Positions 49,582-60,639 of a DNA stretch of 64,000 nt are shown piece by piece. Source of the DNA: Diadema setosum. Lineage: Eukaryota > Echinodermata > Echinoidea > Diadematoida > Diadematidae. The position numbers and the translations under genes were made by a program. The first letter of the stretch is position 1, and every line of letters begins with the position of its first letter. The stretch covers positions 24,118,603 through 24,182,602 of the forward strand of contig CM067067.1 in the NCBI GenBank assembly GCA_033980235.1. The letters run 5' to 3'. The notes under the pieces are model-generated. The model was not told the origin of the DNA and ran no database searches. It worked only from the letters and a program-made list of their open reading frames with translations.

Positions 49582-51944
49582 ACTAGACTCGGAATTTGTC
49601 AAGACTGACAAATTAGGTGATCCGATCTGTTCGTAAATCAACGATTTGAGTCTCCTGATCCCAATAGGCATGACCATACCGGTTTCATCTGTGTTTAGTG
49701 GACATTGGCCGTGTGATGTTTGGATTCTCATTTAGAAAAGGGAGTCAGACCTGCCATCTATGGTACACAATTCCGTATACACTAACGAAGATACAGAATG
49801 AAGTATATTTGACCTTTGACCCAACTTTGCACAGACAAGATGGCATCTGAGCAAAAAGTGGTTATTTTGTGAAATGATCCTTGTAACATGGTCTTTACGT
49901 GTGCAAAATATGGGAAAGATAGGACATGTATTCACGAAGATACAGGATGATACATTTATGACCTTTGACCCTAATTTGCATACCCAAGATGACGTCTGAT
50001 CAAGTAGTTGTAATTGTATGAAATAATGTACGTGACATGAACTAAACATGTGCAAAATATGGGGGTGATAAGGCCTGTTTTTCTTGAGTTATTGTAAAGA
50101 AAGTTGCTGAAAGAAAGAAATATCTCAATACATCGAAGATCAGCTTTAATTTCAACCAAGTTTTTGGACGTGATCCCGACATCGTATGAACAATAAAGGA
50201 CATATTTTCGATAGCCCAAAGTCTCAGCTACAACATATTAAAATCTGGGAGAAATTCACCAAAGCATAAGTGAGCTAGTGCTCGATAAAGACAATCATGT
50301 CAATTTTCACATCTACAAAAATCCCCTCCCATAGAGATAACACGTCATAACGAAGATAAAGAAAGAAGTACATATGACCTTTGACCCCACTTTGCACAGC
50401 CAAGATGGCATCTGAGCAAAAAGTGGTTAATTTGTGAAATGATCCTTGTAACATGGTCGTTACGTGTGCAAAATATGAAAAAGATTGGACATGTATTCAC
50501 CAAGATACAAGATGATACATTTATGACCTTTGACCCTAATTTACATACCCAAGATGACGTCTGATCAAGTAGTTGTTATTTTATGAAATAATGTACGTGA
50601 CATGAACTAAACATGTGCAAAATATTGGGCTGATAGAGCTTGTTTTTCTTGAGTTATTGTAAAGAAAGTTGCAAAAAGAAAGGAATATCTCAATACATCG
50701 AAGATAAGCTTTATTTTCAACCAAGTTTTTGGACATGATCCCGACACCGTATGAAAAAACGAAGGGCACATTTACGATAGCGCAAAGTCTCAGCTACATT
50801 ATATCAAAATCTGGGAGAAATTCACCGAAGCATAAGTGAGCTAGTGCTCGAAAAAGACAGTCATGTCAATTTTCATTTCCAGAAAAACTGCACTCCCATA
50901 GAGATAACACGTAAACTGGTCAAATTTGACAAGATTACTTTCAATCCATTTTTACGAGGTGATACCGTCATCCAATCAAAATGTTGTTGTTACACTTATG
51001 AAAGAGTATTTAATAAGCTACAAAATACTGAAATCTGGGTGAAAATTGGCAAAGGATAAGTGAGATACGCTCGAGTAAACTTGAAATTTGATGACGTCAT
51101 TTTGAAAATTTACTTTTTTAATTTTATTAAGAAATTTGATATCTTTTAATCATTTTTCCAGCATCGCCAACCCATGAATTGACATGTACAACTCATCAGC
51201 TTTCAGAATATGTCAAGAAAATGGGGGATCACCGTCCATCCTGACGAGTAAAATCGGATTCAAAATTGGCGGTTTTTTGGCATTGTTGGACTGTATATCG
51301 CCATTGACGCGCGCGCGGAATTTCAACTTTGACGGGTCCGTATGACGTCATATTGAGTCGGATTGACTTGAAACTTGATAGAAATATTCCTTGACATTTC
51401 AGGCATCCAATAAGTTTGAAAAAATGGGAAATTTCCATTGCATATGAGCTGTGCGTGCGTATATGTGCGCGCGCGTACGCGTCCGTCCAATTTTTTCAAT
51501 TTTTCAAAAAATGCTCCAAATGGTCTGAAACGTGTCCAAAAAAAATTTGAGCTCGATTTGAGCATACAAATATTTCAACGCGCGCGTACGCGCACGTTTT
51601 AAGAGAAAATATGAATTTTGAGAATATGAGTAGAATGCGCTTGACTTGAAATATATGTGACGTACATTTCATTGAAAAATTCCATTCCATTAATGAGATA
51701 TGATTGAGAATGTGTTTTCATATAATGACGTCATAGTGACGTCACGGTCGACTGATCACTTTGATTTTAGTTCGATTGCCGTCTTCGGGAGACGATACAT
51801 ATATGGTATAAGTTTGAAATTGATAGGAAGAGGACTTTCTGAGCTAATCGATACACAACTTTTGGGGAGAAAGAAGAAAAAGAAGAAGAAGAAAGAATCC
51901 GTACAAAAACAGAAGGTGATCCGAGAGGATACTCGGATCACCTA
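49582..51944 (-). mobile_element. Helitron-like element, family 3, 2.36 kb
   Basis: In minus orientation it begins TAGGTGATCCGAG as a perfect hairpin (12-bp arms, 51914-51943) and carries a CGCGCGTACGCG/GTCCGTCC tract (about 51449-51490). It ends with the inverse TCGGATCACCTA (to 49614), the perfect hairpin AATTTGTCA/TGACAAATT (49592-49613) and TCTAGT|T. The body holds a two-copy ~566-bp tandem duplication (about 49785 and 50351). Each copy has two TGACCTTTGACCC motifs (49810, 49959, 50375, 50524). Confidence 0.55.
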
Positions 51945-52149
51945 AAAAAAGTGACGTAATTCGTGAATTTATATAGCTCAATCAAAAGAGGTTCAACATT
52001 ACTTGCAACTCCAGAATAAATCAACGCGAAGAATATGATTCCTATCAATCACTAGAAGAAAGTGCGGAGTGCATGTGCATATTACTGATCGGTTGACCGT
52101 CGGTCAACTTGAACACGTTATGTTTTTTTTTTTTTTTTTCACTTGAAGT

Positions 52150-52570
52150 AGGCCTACGGTTTCCGTCTCACTTGAGATGAAGGACATCCGGCCGTCTTTT
52201 GCCCCTTGTTTCCCAGTTCATTTGAAGTCAACACTCTCTACGGCTATGACCTCCCCAGGACTAACTTGACGCGCAGATTCGTGCTCGTACGCACAATGCA
52301 TGCGATCACGTACGTGGTAAACTCACAGAATCTCGCGAGTTCTGAACCCCCGTTACACCTGTTCGATCCGCGGCGCGATTTCCTTTGTGCGCTTCCCCAC
52401 ACGCGGCGGATAGGATCGGCGGTTGCGGAACGTTTCTGCGTACTGCCTATTGTGCGGTATATTCATTCCGGCGGAACCAATTGACTGAATTCGGCCAGTA
52501 TATCGGTTCTCCCGGATCCCGGAACGGATCGACTGTGACACCGACAAGTGAAATGGAACCGTCCATGGCT
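52150..52570. promoter_or_regulatory. CpG-rich segment, possible promoter or exon of another gene
   Basis: Conspicuously CpG-dense compared with its A/T-rich surroundings. It contains ATCTCGCGAGTTC, close to the palindromic TCTCGCGAGA core-promoter element known from CpG-island promoters. The plus-strand frame 52206-52484 has no recognisable domain. Low confidence. Confidence 0.25.
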
Positions 52571-53384
52571 TAGTTCAATTCAGTAATGATATTAATAATT
52601 AGTTTTATTTCATTTTTTTTTTTGGATTTGTACAAATTAACACTCGCATGTTCGCATAAATGGCAAACGCACTCACACATATTCAACAAAGCACACCACC
52701 ATGCATCCACGTACCTTCTACCCTCGCACACATGTCACGCACTCGACGCAGCACATTATATTACTGTTGCTGGTGTTCATGATATCTCGACCCCACATTC
52801 TTCGATCAAAGTGTGTATTCCTCGACCGTACTCATGCACTTGTAATCCAATCTAACCGCAGGTCAACAGGTCATGCTTTTTCTCGGAATGTTGGAAAGCC
52901 GCAAGAAAAAGGAGGACGCAGAAACGAAAAATAGAAAAAGATCGAAGCAGCTAGGGGGGAATCATTTATGAAAAATAATACAAGAATCAAGTAAGCCATC
53001 GGGGAAAACATATACGAGTCAAATATGATAAACATACGCAAAATCATGGAGCGATATGTGTATACAGTGTGTTGTATAGCGCTCCATGATATAGAGTATA
53101 TATGTTTCCAATTAGTCTAGCAGCCAGAAAGGGTCCCCGTGCACCCCCCTTAAAACAAAATTCTACGATATGTTCGAAGATCGTCAGAACCTGTATTTTC
53201 CGAATCCGGTTGTCGCCAGCGGAAAAAAAGGTTGCGCGCGCGTCTAATTTGCATATTTCTAAGATGGGCGCCGCCCGTTGCTAGGAGACGGATTATTTTT
53301 CAATAACTTTAGTTATGAATAACAAATTACCATAAAAATGGTATCATTTTTAAGAGAATTAAATTTCCTACAAGCTGATACCCC

Positions 53385-53952
53385 ATTTGATTTGATTTGA
53401 TTTGATTTTATTGGTTCCTGCATTATATCATTGCTCATGCAGATACATAAACATATGTCATATACATTAATGGTACCATATATACATAATAAATGGATAT
53501 ACATGAACATTAGTTGCTAACAAAATGAGTTTTTTCATTACCTTTAGAATACACAGCAATACATTTCTTCATTGCCTGTACATAAATGTCCAACAGAACA
53601 GTGATGCAATGAATAACGCAGAAGGGCTACAGCTTAAGCATTGCTTGATTTGCATGCAGCCCTCGTACATAATACATAACATATAGGAAAATAGGGAAGG
53701 GATGACTTGCATAGAGATAGGGATAGGAGAAAGGAGAGAGGAGAGGTCTGTCTGCTTTCACTATTACACAAAGTTAGAACACCTGGATCTCTGAATAGCA
53801 AAGCATGGCAAAGTATTTTCTCACCGAGGTACAGGTGAACAGTTACAGGTCATGGTCGGTTACATAACATTACGCAATAAATTCAGAACAACGATAATTC
53901 CACGAGGGAATTTCATATACAATACATTGCAATGACATTATAAGATCACTAC
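53385..53952 (-). mobile_element. 3' end of a LINE with (CAAAT)n tail
   Basis: The minus strand ends in (CAAAT)n at about 53390-53412. Interpreted as the 3' part of the LINE whose coding fragment is at 55722-55947, separated by the inserted 1.77-kb element. Confidence 0.4.
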
Positions 53953-55721
53953 GACCCCGTTAACAGTGCGGGGCCGGGCTCGGCCGCGGCTCGGCCGCGG
54001 CCGAGCCCGACCTCAATTGCGCGGCCGAGCCTCGCAATTTTGTCCGTTTACACTGCTGGGCTCGGCCGCGCTTTTAATTCAAACCTTTCAATATTTTGTC
54101 GTAGTGGCGCTCTGCTTGTAAACAAACGCAATTTGGTATAGCCTGGTTTTCAGACCCTTTGCCAACTGGATTCCGTGGCGACGAAGTCGCCGTTCGGGCA
54201 AAGGCCTTTGCCGAAGGAAAAATCCTTTGCAGGACAAAACCACCTTAAACTATACTAGTTTTCCACGTTGAGGGGGTTAATATCGTGAATAGTGAAATAG
54301 TATGGGCAGAGGGTCTGGAAGCCAGACTAAAATTGGCCGCGCATTTGGCCCAGTTTGCGTTTATTGACCGATTCTGTGACGCGCTATGTGTATTTTTGGC
54401 ATGGGCAGCGCCATTACTGCGGTGTATCATCCGACCCCCTCCTCTCTCCCCACCACTCTTACGCGCGCATAATGAAAAACTGATGCGTGGTTGTTTTAGC
54501 CAATGGGCATCTCGTATTGAGTGCGCGAATGCTTGCTTAGTGCGCGAACCATTGTTACAAGTGCGCGATAAACATGTTGCCCGTGGGGTGGGGGAGAGCA
54601 GGGGGGGTCGGCTGAGACACCGCAATTTGAGCTCATGGCTGCGCCCAGTGCCATAAAATGTCTGCTGCCCTCAACGAACCCGAATCGGTCAATACTTGGG
54701 TGACCCCAAAGAGATTTTTCCTCCCCACCACTAGAGGGCGGACTCTACAATGGAGTCAGTGATTTAATGGAGGCCGCCATAGCTCACTTAACAATGGCGG
54801 ACTTTGCGTACTATGTATACATTTCTACAGCGCGTATTACGCGAACTTCTGAACTTTTACGCGAGTACGCACTTGATTTTGGCTGCTCCTCGGTTGCTCG
54901 TTTGCTAGCGTGTTAGCACGGGGGGTGAGCCTACCGTTGTACCGCCTCGTTGTCATCCAATCCTTGCGCTCACATACAGGGCGTATGAAGACTCCGCACT
55001 CTAGCAGTCACTGGGGAAAATCTCTTTGGGTGACCCGCACCTCGTCATAGTTCATGTTTGCGCATATTTGAATCACATTTCGCCACTGAAATTCTTTGAA
55101 ACCCAACTCACATACAGGAAAAATACTGAAAATTCCAATGGAATCACAAGTTCACTGATCGATATCGAAAATTTGCTGCTATCGTCGCCAAACGCGAACG
55201 ATGCGAAAAAGTTGCGCGCTAAGGAAGGGGCCCGCAACTCGTCACCCGCGCTCCCATAGACAAAGCACGTAAAAGACGTGTGCGATTGACCGTGATGCTC
55301 CCATAGACATGCACGTAAAAGATGCGTGCGGGGACAGTGGTGATACTTATAACACGTATTCCGATTAAATTTTAGATTTTCGCGAAAAACTGTTCGGTTT
55401 TCACCACAGTTTGCTTGGTTTTGGTAGCCCTGCCAAGTTTCAAGCGTACTGAACACAGTCCCGAGCATAAATTTTTGTTTAGTGCGCTTAAAACAATTTT
55501 AAGCGGGGTGACGGTATTCGGGCCCCTGACGAGGTGCGGGCACCTCGCTATACACCAAGAAGAGGCCGAGACCACCTCCAGAGCGAGGCCAAATGCGAGG
55601 CCAAATGCGAGGCCAATTTTGGCCTCGCATTTGGCCTTTTGCGCGTTTACACTGCACTGAAGCGGGGCTGGGCTCGGCCGCGGCTCGGCCGCGGCCGAGC
55701 CTCGCACTGTAAACGGGGTCC
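53953..55721. mobile_element. 1.77-kb GC-rich TIR element inserted in a LINE
   Basis: Inverted ends GACCCCGTTAACAGTGCG and, from the right, GACCCCGTTTACAGTGCG. Both are followed by CTCGGCCGCGGCTCGGCCGC-type foldback sequence and a GTTTACACTG block. No transposase recognised. Contains a nested MITE at 54698-55036. Confidence 0.65.
54698..55036. mobile_element. 339-bp MITE nested in the 53953-55721 element
   Basis: Left GGGTGACCCCAAAGAGATTT, right inverse of GGGTCACCCAAAGAGATTTT. Similar sequence forms the hairpin at 35424-35486. Confidence 0.6.
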
Positions 55722-55947
55722 GATATCCAGAGAGCAGCATTGTCTTTACAGCTTTCTTGAAAGAATACATAGACTTTAAAGTTCGAATTTCTGAAGGAAG
55801 AGAGTTCCAAATATCAGGTCCAGTGTGTCTGATAGATTTCAGAGCCATCACCGTTTTAGGATTTTGTAGATGAAATTTATCAGATTGCCTTGTGGGATAA
55901 GAATGTGGAATAAGAATGCATTTGATGGGATAGATAGATGTTGTCAT
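55722..55947 (-). pseudogene. LINE (CR1/L2-like) reverse-transcriptase C-terminal fragment
   Basis: Frame with HSYPTRQSDKFHLQNPKT, then IRHTGPDIWNSLPSEIRTLK and YSFKKAVKTMLL: the C-terminal signature (TRQ..., G-x-x-x-W-N-S-L-P, S-x-x-x-F-K-x-x-x-K) common to CR1/L2-type LINE RT proteins. Interrupted by the GC-rich element at 55721. Confidence 0.6.
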
Positions 55948-56416
55948 GAAATATTAAGGAAGGAATTATGTTTTTTAGCATTTTTCTAAAAAGATACGTA
56001 ATTTGGTTATAATGTTCTTTTCCATACATTTAATATGCATTTACAAATAACATTTGAATTTTCCTATAATTATCCCCCAAACATAGCTATTATCATGTGA
56101 AAACGGCTTTCCAATACATCAATTCCTTTAAAAGTTACACGACATTAAAGGGGATATGGTTCAATAGGTTTTACAGCAATATTGAAGGGTTACAATATCT
56201 CCGCGCGCAATTGCGTAGGTTCTGTATGTGGGGTTTGTTGTAGATCACTGCTATCTATTGATCAAATCTCATCGAAATCGGCGAAGAAAGAAAGAAAAAT
56301 TACACTTTCTATTCCTTATATGAAATAATTTTTTTTTCTATTCTGTGTTACCAAACTCAATCCATTCAGCTTCCCATATGGACAGTTTCTTGTCTTTTTG
56401 GATTCCCTCCAAGAAC
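55948..56416. other. Intergenic A/T-rich stretch
   Basis: Nothing recognised. Confidence 0.4.
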
Positions 56417-56960
56417 GTGAAATTAATCACAACTTATCTGATATTAAAAAGTTAAAGAAAAAAAAATTACGTGACAGTTTCCTCTTATTGTAAGATTAAA
56501 GTGAAAAAAAAAGAAGAATCTTATGCTAAAAGCGCTAAGAAATAAAGAACTTGTTAAATGGCCTTTCAGAGTTTAAAATGAAACATGGCTATCTTATTTT
56601 TTCATAACAAAATGAAGGGAGGTATCTGTGTAGTTCATGTCGGCCCATACTGGGTTACATAATAAATTCTTCAGAAATGGTCCCCGTGAAATTAATCACA
56701 ACTTATCTGATATTAAAAAGTTAAAGAAAAAAATTTACGTGACAGTTTCCTCTTATTGTAAGATTAAAGTGAAAAAAAAAAGAAGAATCTTATGCTAAAA
56801 GCGCTAAGAAATAAAGAACTTGTTAAATGGCCTTTCAGAGTTTAAAATGAAACATGGCTATCTTATTTTTTCATAACAAAATGAAGGGAAGTATCTGTGT
56901 AGTTCATGTCGGCCCATACTGGGTTACATCATAAATTCTTCAGAAATGGTCCCCGTGCAC
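56417..56960. repeat. Two-copy ~269-bp tandem duplication
   Basis: GTGAAATTAATCACAACTTA starts each unit (56417 and 56686). The copies differ at very few positions, so the duplication is recent. The 3' end GGTCCCCGTGCACCCCCC also occurs at about 53130. Confidence 0.85.
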
Positions 56961-56979
56961 CCCCCCAAAAAAAAATCTA

Positions 56980-57209
56980 CGATAGGTCAAAGGTCAAAGA
57001 TCAAGTGAAATACATGCTCTCCTATTCATCCAATTAAACCTAGGTCAAGGAGGGTGACCATTCAACACATTTGTGACAAACATGCCATTATAATATTTTG
57101 CCAATTTTGTGAAAATGTAATCACACATTGTCCACATGTACTATAGACCTATTAGGAGAATCATGCATTATGGCGGAGGCATACCAGTCGTCATAGCGAC
57201 ATTTCTAGT
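56980..57209 (+). mobile_element. 5'-truncated Helitron-like element, family 1
   Basis: Contains AGGTCAAAGGTCA at 56984 and ends GGCGGAGGCAT, GTCGTCATAGCGAC, TTTCTAGT|T. Confidence 0.6.
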
Positions 57210-57480
57210 TTAATATTACAACGAAGATTACGACTACTATTAGCAGTTGGTAATTAAGTGGTGTACGAAGACTAACTCAAACAATACATCATTATTTGAG
57301 TGGCTATAATGTACAACTGATAAAAACCCAATAAATCTGTTTTTTTTTTCAGGTTATACAGTGCGTATCAAAAAAAAGGTAATCCAACTTTGGCGGGCTA
57401 CTACTTTACAATTGTCAGCTATGGAGAGCTCAATGTTTTAATTCTAATGATATCACAAACCATAGAAAGCTATGCTGCCG

Positions 57481-58239
57481 GCTGAAAGCAATAACAAATT
57501 TACTTCTTGTATATTATAGAAAGAATGGCCACGCGAAAGTAACAAGATTAATGCTCTGTTACTGGGAATCTGAAAACAATAATGACATTGTTTCCATTCC
57601 TGTTGTGTCGTTGGTTGTTGGCGTGTTTCCTTTCAAAGAGTGAAAGTAGTAGTTGTAGGTTAATAGATGTCGGCGTTAAAGCTTGTACAATATAACAATA
57701 TTGGTCACAGTTTATTATTCCGAAGGTTCATTTTTTTTCCCCAAAGGTTCGTTATTCCGGAGATTCGTCATGATATAGATAAACGGGCCAAAATTAGTTA
57801 TTGCTGAAAGCAATAACAAATATACTTCTTGTATATTATAGAAAGAAAGGCCACGCGAAAGCAACAAGATTAAATGCCCTGTTACTGGGAATTTGAAAAC
57901 GACAATGACATTGTTTCCATTCCTGTTGTGTCGTTGGTTGTTGGCGTGTTTCCTTTCAACGAGTGAAAGTAGTAGTAGGTTAATAGATGTCGGCCTTAAA
58001 GCTTGTACAATATAACAATAGTAGTTATAGTTTATTATTCCGAAGGTTCATTTTTTTCCCCCAAAGGTTCGTTATTCCGGAGGTTCGTCATGATATAGAT
58101 AAACGGGCCCAAATTTGTTATTGCTGAAAGCAATAACAAATTTACTTCTTGTATATCATAGAAAGAAAGGCCACGCGAAAGCAACAAGATTAAATGCCCT
58201 GTTACTGGGAATTTGAAAACGATAATGACATTGTTTCCA
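57481..58239. repeat. 2.4-copy ~321-bp tandem repeat
   Basis: Units start at GCTGAAAGCAATAACAAA (57481, 57803, 58123). Each complete unit carries GTTTATTATTCCGAAGGTTC, an end of the TTCCGAAGG element family. Confidence 0.85.
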
Positions 58240-58801
58240 TTAGAAATTCAAAATGGTCACCTTCCTTGACCTAGGTCTAATTGGATGAATAGGAGAGCAT
58301 GTATTTGGGAATTTTAGGACTTTAACTTGACTTTGGCCCTTGCATAAGTTTATGCATTAAGTAATTTTCAAGGTATGGAGAAAAAGTGCAATTTTTGTAT
58401 TGACTAGAAAATTGTTACCATTTTCATCTGGCCTTTGACCCTAAAATTCATAAGAGAATCACTGTCAGGCAGAACATGCATAAATATGTACTAAGTTTCA
58501 AGATACCATGAGCCACTTCCGAGACATGGAGGAAGAAGCAAGTTCAGCACTTTCTCTTGATCCTTGATCTTTGACCTTTTGGCAATAAAAAAAAGAAATT
58601 GCCAGAGAATCTCTATTTTGGGTTATACATGCATACACCAAGTTTAAGTCCTGCTGGCATTGCATAAATATGAGGGAAATAGTAAAATTTTGAAGTGTTG
58701 CATTGACCTTTGACCCCATGAACCCCAAATTCCCTAGATAATCACTTCCAGTCAGTACATGCATAATATATACTATGTTCCATGAAGATATCTCTCTCTA
58801 G

Positions 58802-59065
58802 TCACGTAGCATACAAATATGCAGGTGTGGTTCGGATGGGAGAACGCCATTGTCTGAGGTCAGCGGCAGCTCTGGTAGCCTCTGTAATGCTTGCTCCAGT
58901 CACCTGTTTGATGTCATCAAGCCAGCTTGCTGCGGGTCTTCCTCTTTTACGTTTTCCCTCAACCATTCCCCGGATGATTGTTTTCTGCGGGCAGTGATGT
59001 CTGGTAGCATGGCCAAAATATGTCAATTTTCTGGCCATCAGCACGTAGTTTCTTTTCCACTCCAA
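58802..59065 (-). pseudogene. LINE C-terminal domain, frameshifted
   Basis: Contains KLTYFGHATRHHCPQKTIIR and KRKRGRPAASWLDDI, then a segment rich in AATRAAADL and W, a familiar C-terminal tail of this LINE group. Separated from the RT frame by a frameshift near 59020-59060. Confidence 0.8.
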
Positions 59066-59906
59066 GCTCCTCTAGCACCCATGTATTTGTTCTTCTTTCT
59101 TTCCATGGTATCCTCAGTATCCTACGATAGCACCACATCTCAAACGAATCCAGTCTCTTCTTGTCTGCTGACTTCATTTTCCAGGATTCTGAGCCATATG
59201 ATGCCACGGCAAAGGCTGTAGATCTTAGTAGCCGGACCTTGAGGGAGGAAGGGAGTTTACTTTTCCAGAGCTTTGTCATACTTTGTACCACATTCCGGGC
59301 CATTGCTAGTCTTCGTTTAATCTCCTGTGAGCAGTCCCCTTTGGTGTTTATGATGGAACCCAGGAACTCGAAGCTTTCCACCTCTTCAATGGCATCACCA
59401 TCTAGAGAAAAGACACCATCTGCAAAACTCCGTTCTCCATCTACAACCATGATCTTAGTCTTTCTAGTATTCAGCATTAGCCCCCTCTCTTCACTTGCTA
59501 TTTTTACTGCTCTGAGTAGATCCATCAATTCTCTTCTGTTGTTGCAAACCAGGGTGGTGTCATCCGCATACCTGAGATTTGTTACCCGTTGGCCACCTAT
59601 TGTCACTCCACCAAGGAAATCTCCCAGGGCATCTCTCATAATCCGTTCAGCATAGATGTTGAAAAGCTGGGGCGATAGTATGCATCCCTGTCTGACACCT
59701 CTACCAATCTTGAACCATTCTGTGTCACCTCTGCTTGTTCGTACTGTAGACTCTTGATCTTTATATAGCTTGCTAATGAGCTTCACTATATGGCTAGGAA
59801 AACCCATTTCTCTCATAGTGTTCCATAATTTTGCATGACAGACAAAATCAAAGGCTTTGCTGTAATCTATAAAGCACAGGTACAGAGTGTCCTCGGCAAT
59901 TCTCAA
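58959..59906 (-). pseudogene. LINE reverse transcriptase, catalytic part
   Basis: 315 codons: LYLCFIDYSKAFDFV (first catalytic Asp), GVRQGCILSPQLFNIYAE and LRYADDTTLVCN (the YADD active site), then the thumb region. The last about 30 residues are out of frame relative to the family. Confidence 0.88.
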
Positions 59907-60639
59907 TGATGTTTCTGATGTTGATGATATGGTCTCTCGTGCCTCTTCCTGCTCTAAAACCAGCCTGCTCTTCAGCTATCTCATTTTCCATCTGCCGTTT
60001 CATTCTGTTGTTGATGATCTTGAGTAGTATTTTGCTGGCATGGCTTATCAAACTAATGGTGCGATGGTTTGAGCACTCCTTTACATTTCCTTTTTTAGGT
60101 ATCGGGATAAAGACCGCTCTTCCCCAGTCCTCGGGCCATTCTACATTCCTCCAGATTCTGTCACATAGTTTCCACGTGATGTTTATGCCTTCCTCACCAG
60201 AGGCTTTCCATAACTCGCCTGGGATATCATCCCAGCCTGGTGATTTCCCGTTCCTAATTTCTCTCATTGCTTGGCGCACTTCCTCCAATAACGGGGGTGG
60301 TTCTAACTCTTGTTCCCCTAGGTTGCTGTTGGCAGAGTCTGCCTGGGTCTTCTGCTCGTAGAGCTCCTTGCAGTACTCGGTCCATCTGTTCTTTATGTCT
60401 GTGCTCTCTGTTAAGGTGGTACCATTTCTGTCATTGATGACATCTGACCTTGCTGATGGTTTTTGAGTAATTTCTTTGACCAGAGCATACACCCTCTTAG
60501 AATCACTCCCTGCTCTTTCTATCTCCTCACATTTTCTCTCAACGAAAGCACGTTGATCAGCTCTAACTGCTATCCCCTCTCTTCCTCGCATCCTGTCTCT
60601 TGTCAGCAAGTCAGTTCTAATGTTGTTCTGGATAACCAT
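59848..60639 (-). pseudogene. LINE reverse transcriptase, N-terminal part
   Basis: 263 codons with RT motifs NGKSPGWDDIPGELW, WGRAVFIPIPKKGN, CSNHRTISLISHASKIL and EEQAGFRAGRGTRDHI. A frameshift at about 59890-59910 moves the frame to the next segment, which continues with the catalytic region. Confidence 0.85.

Noticed and set aside
52206..52484. 92-codon plus-strand open frame in the CpG-rich segment
   Set aside because: No recognisable domain; open frames are expected in GC-rich DNA with few stops.
55372..55721. Extension of the LINE frame into an Ala/Pro/Arg-rich segment
   Set aside because: It lies in the inserted GC-rich element (TIR starts at 55721), not in the RT.
59161..60361. Long plus-strand open frames opposite the LINE
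   Set aside because: They are antisense shadows of the RT frames; no recognisable motif.
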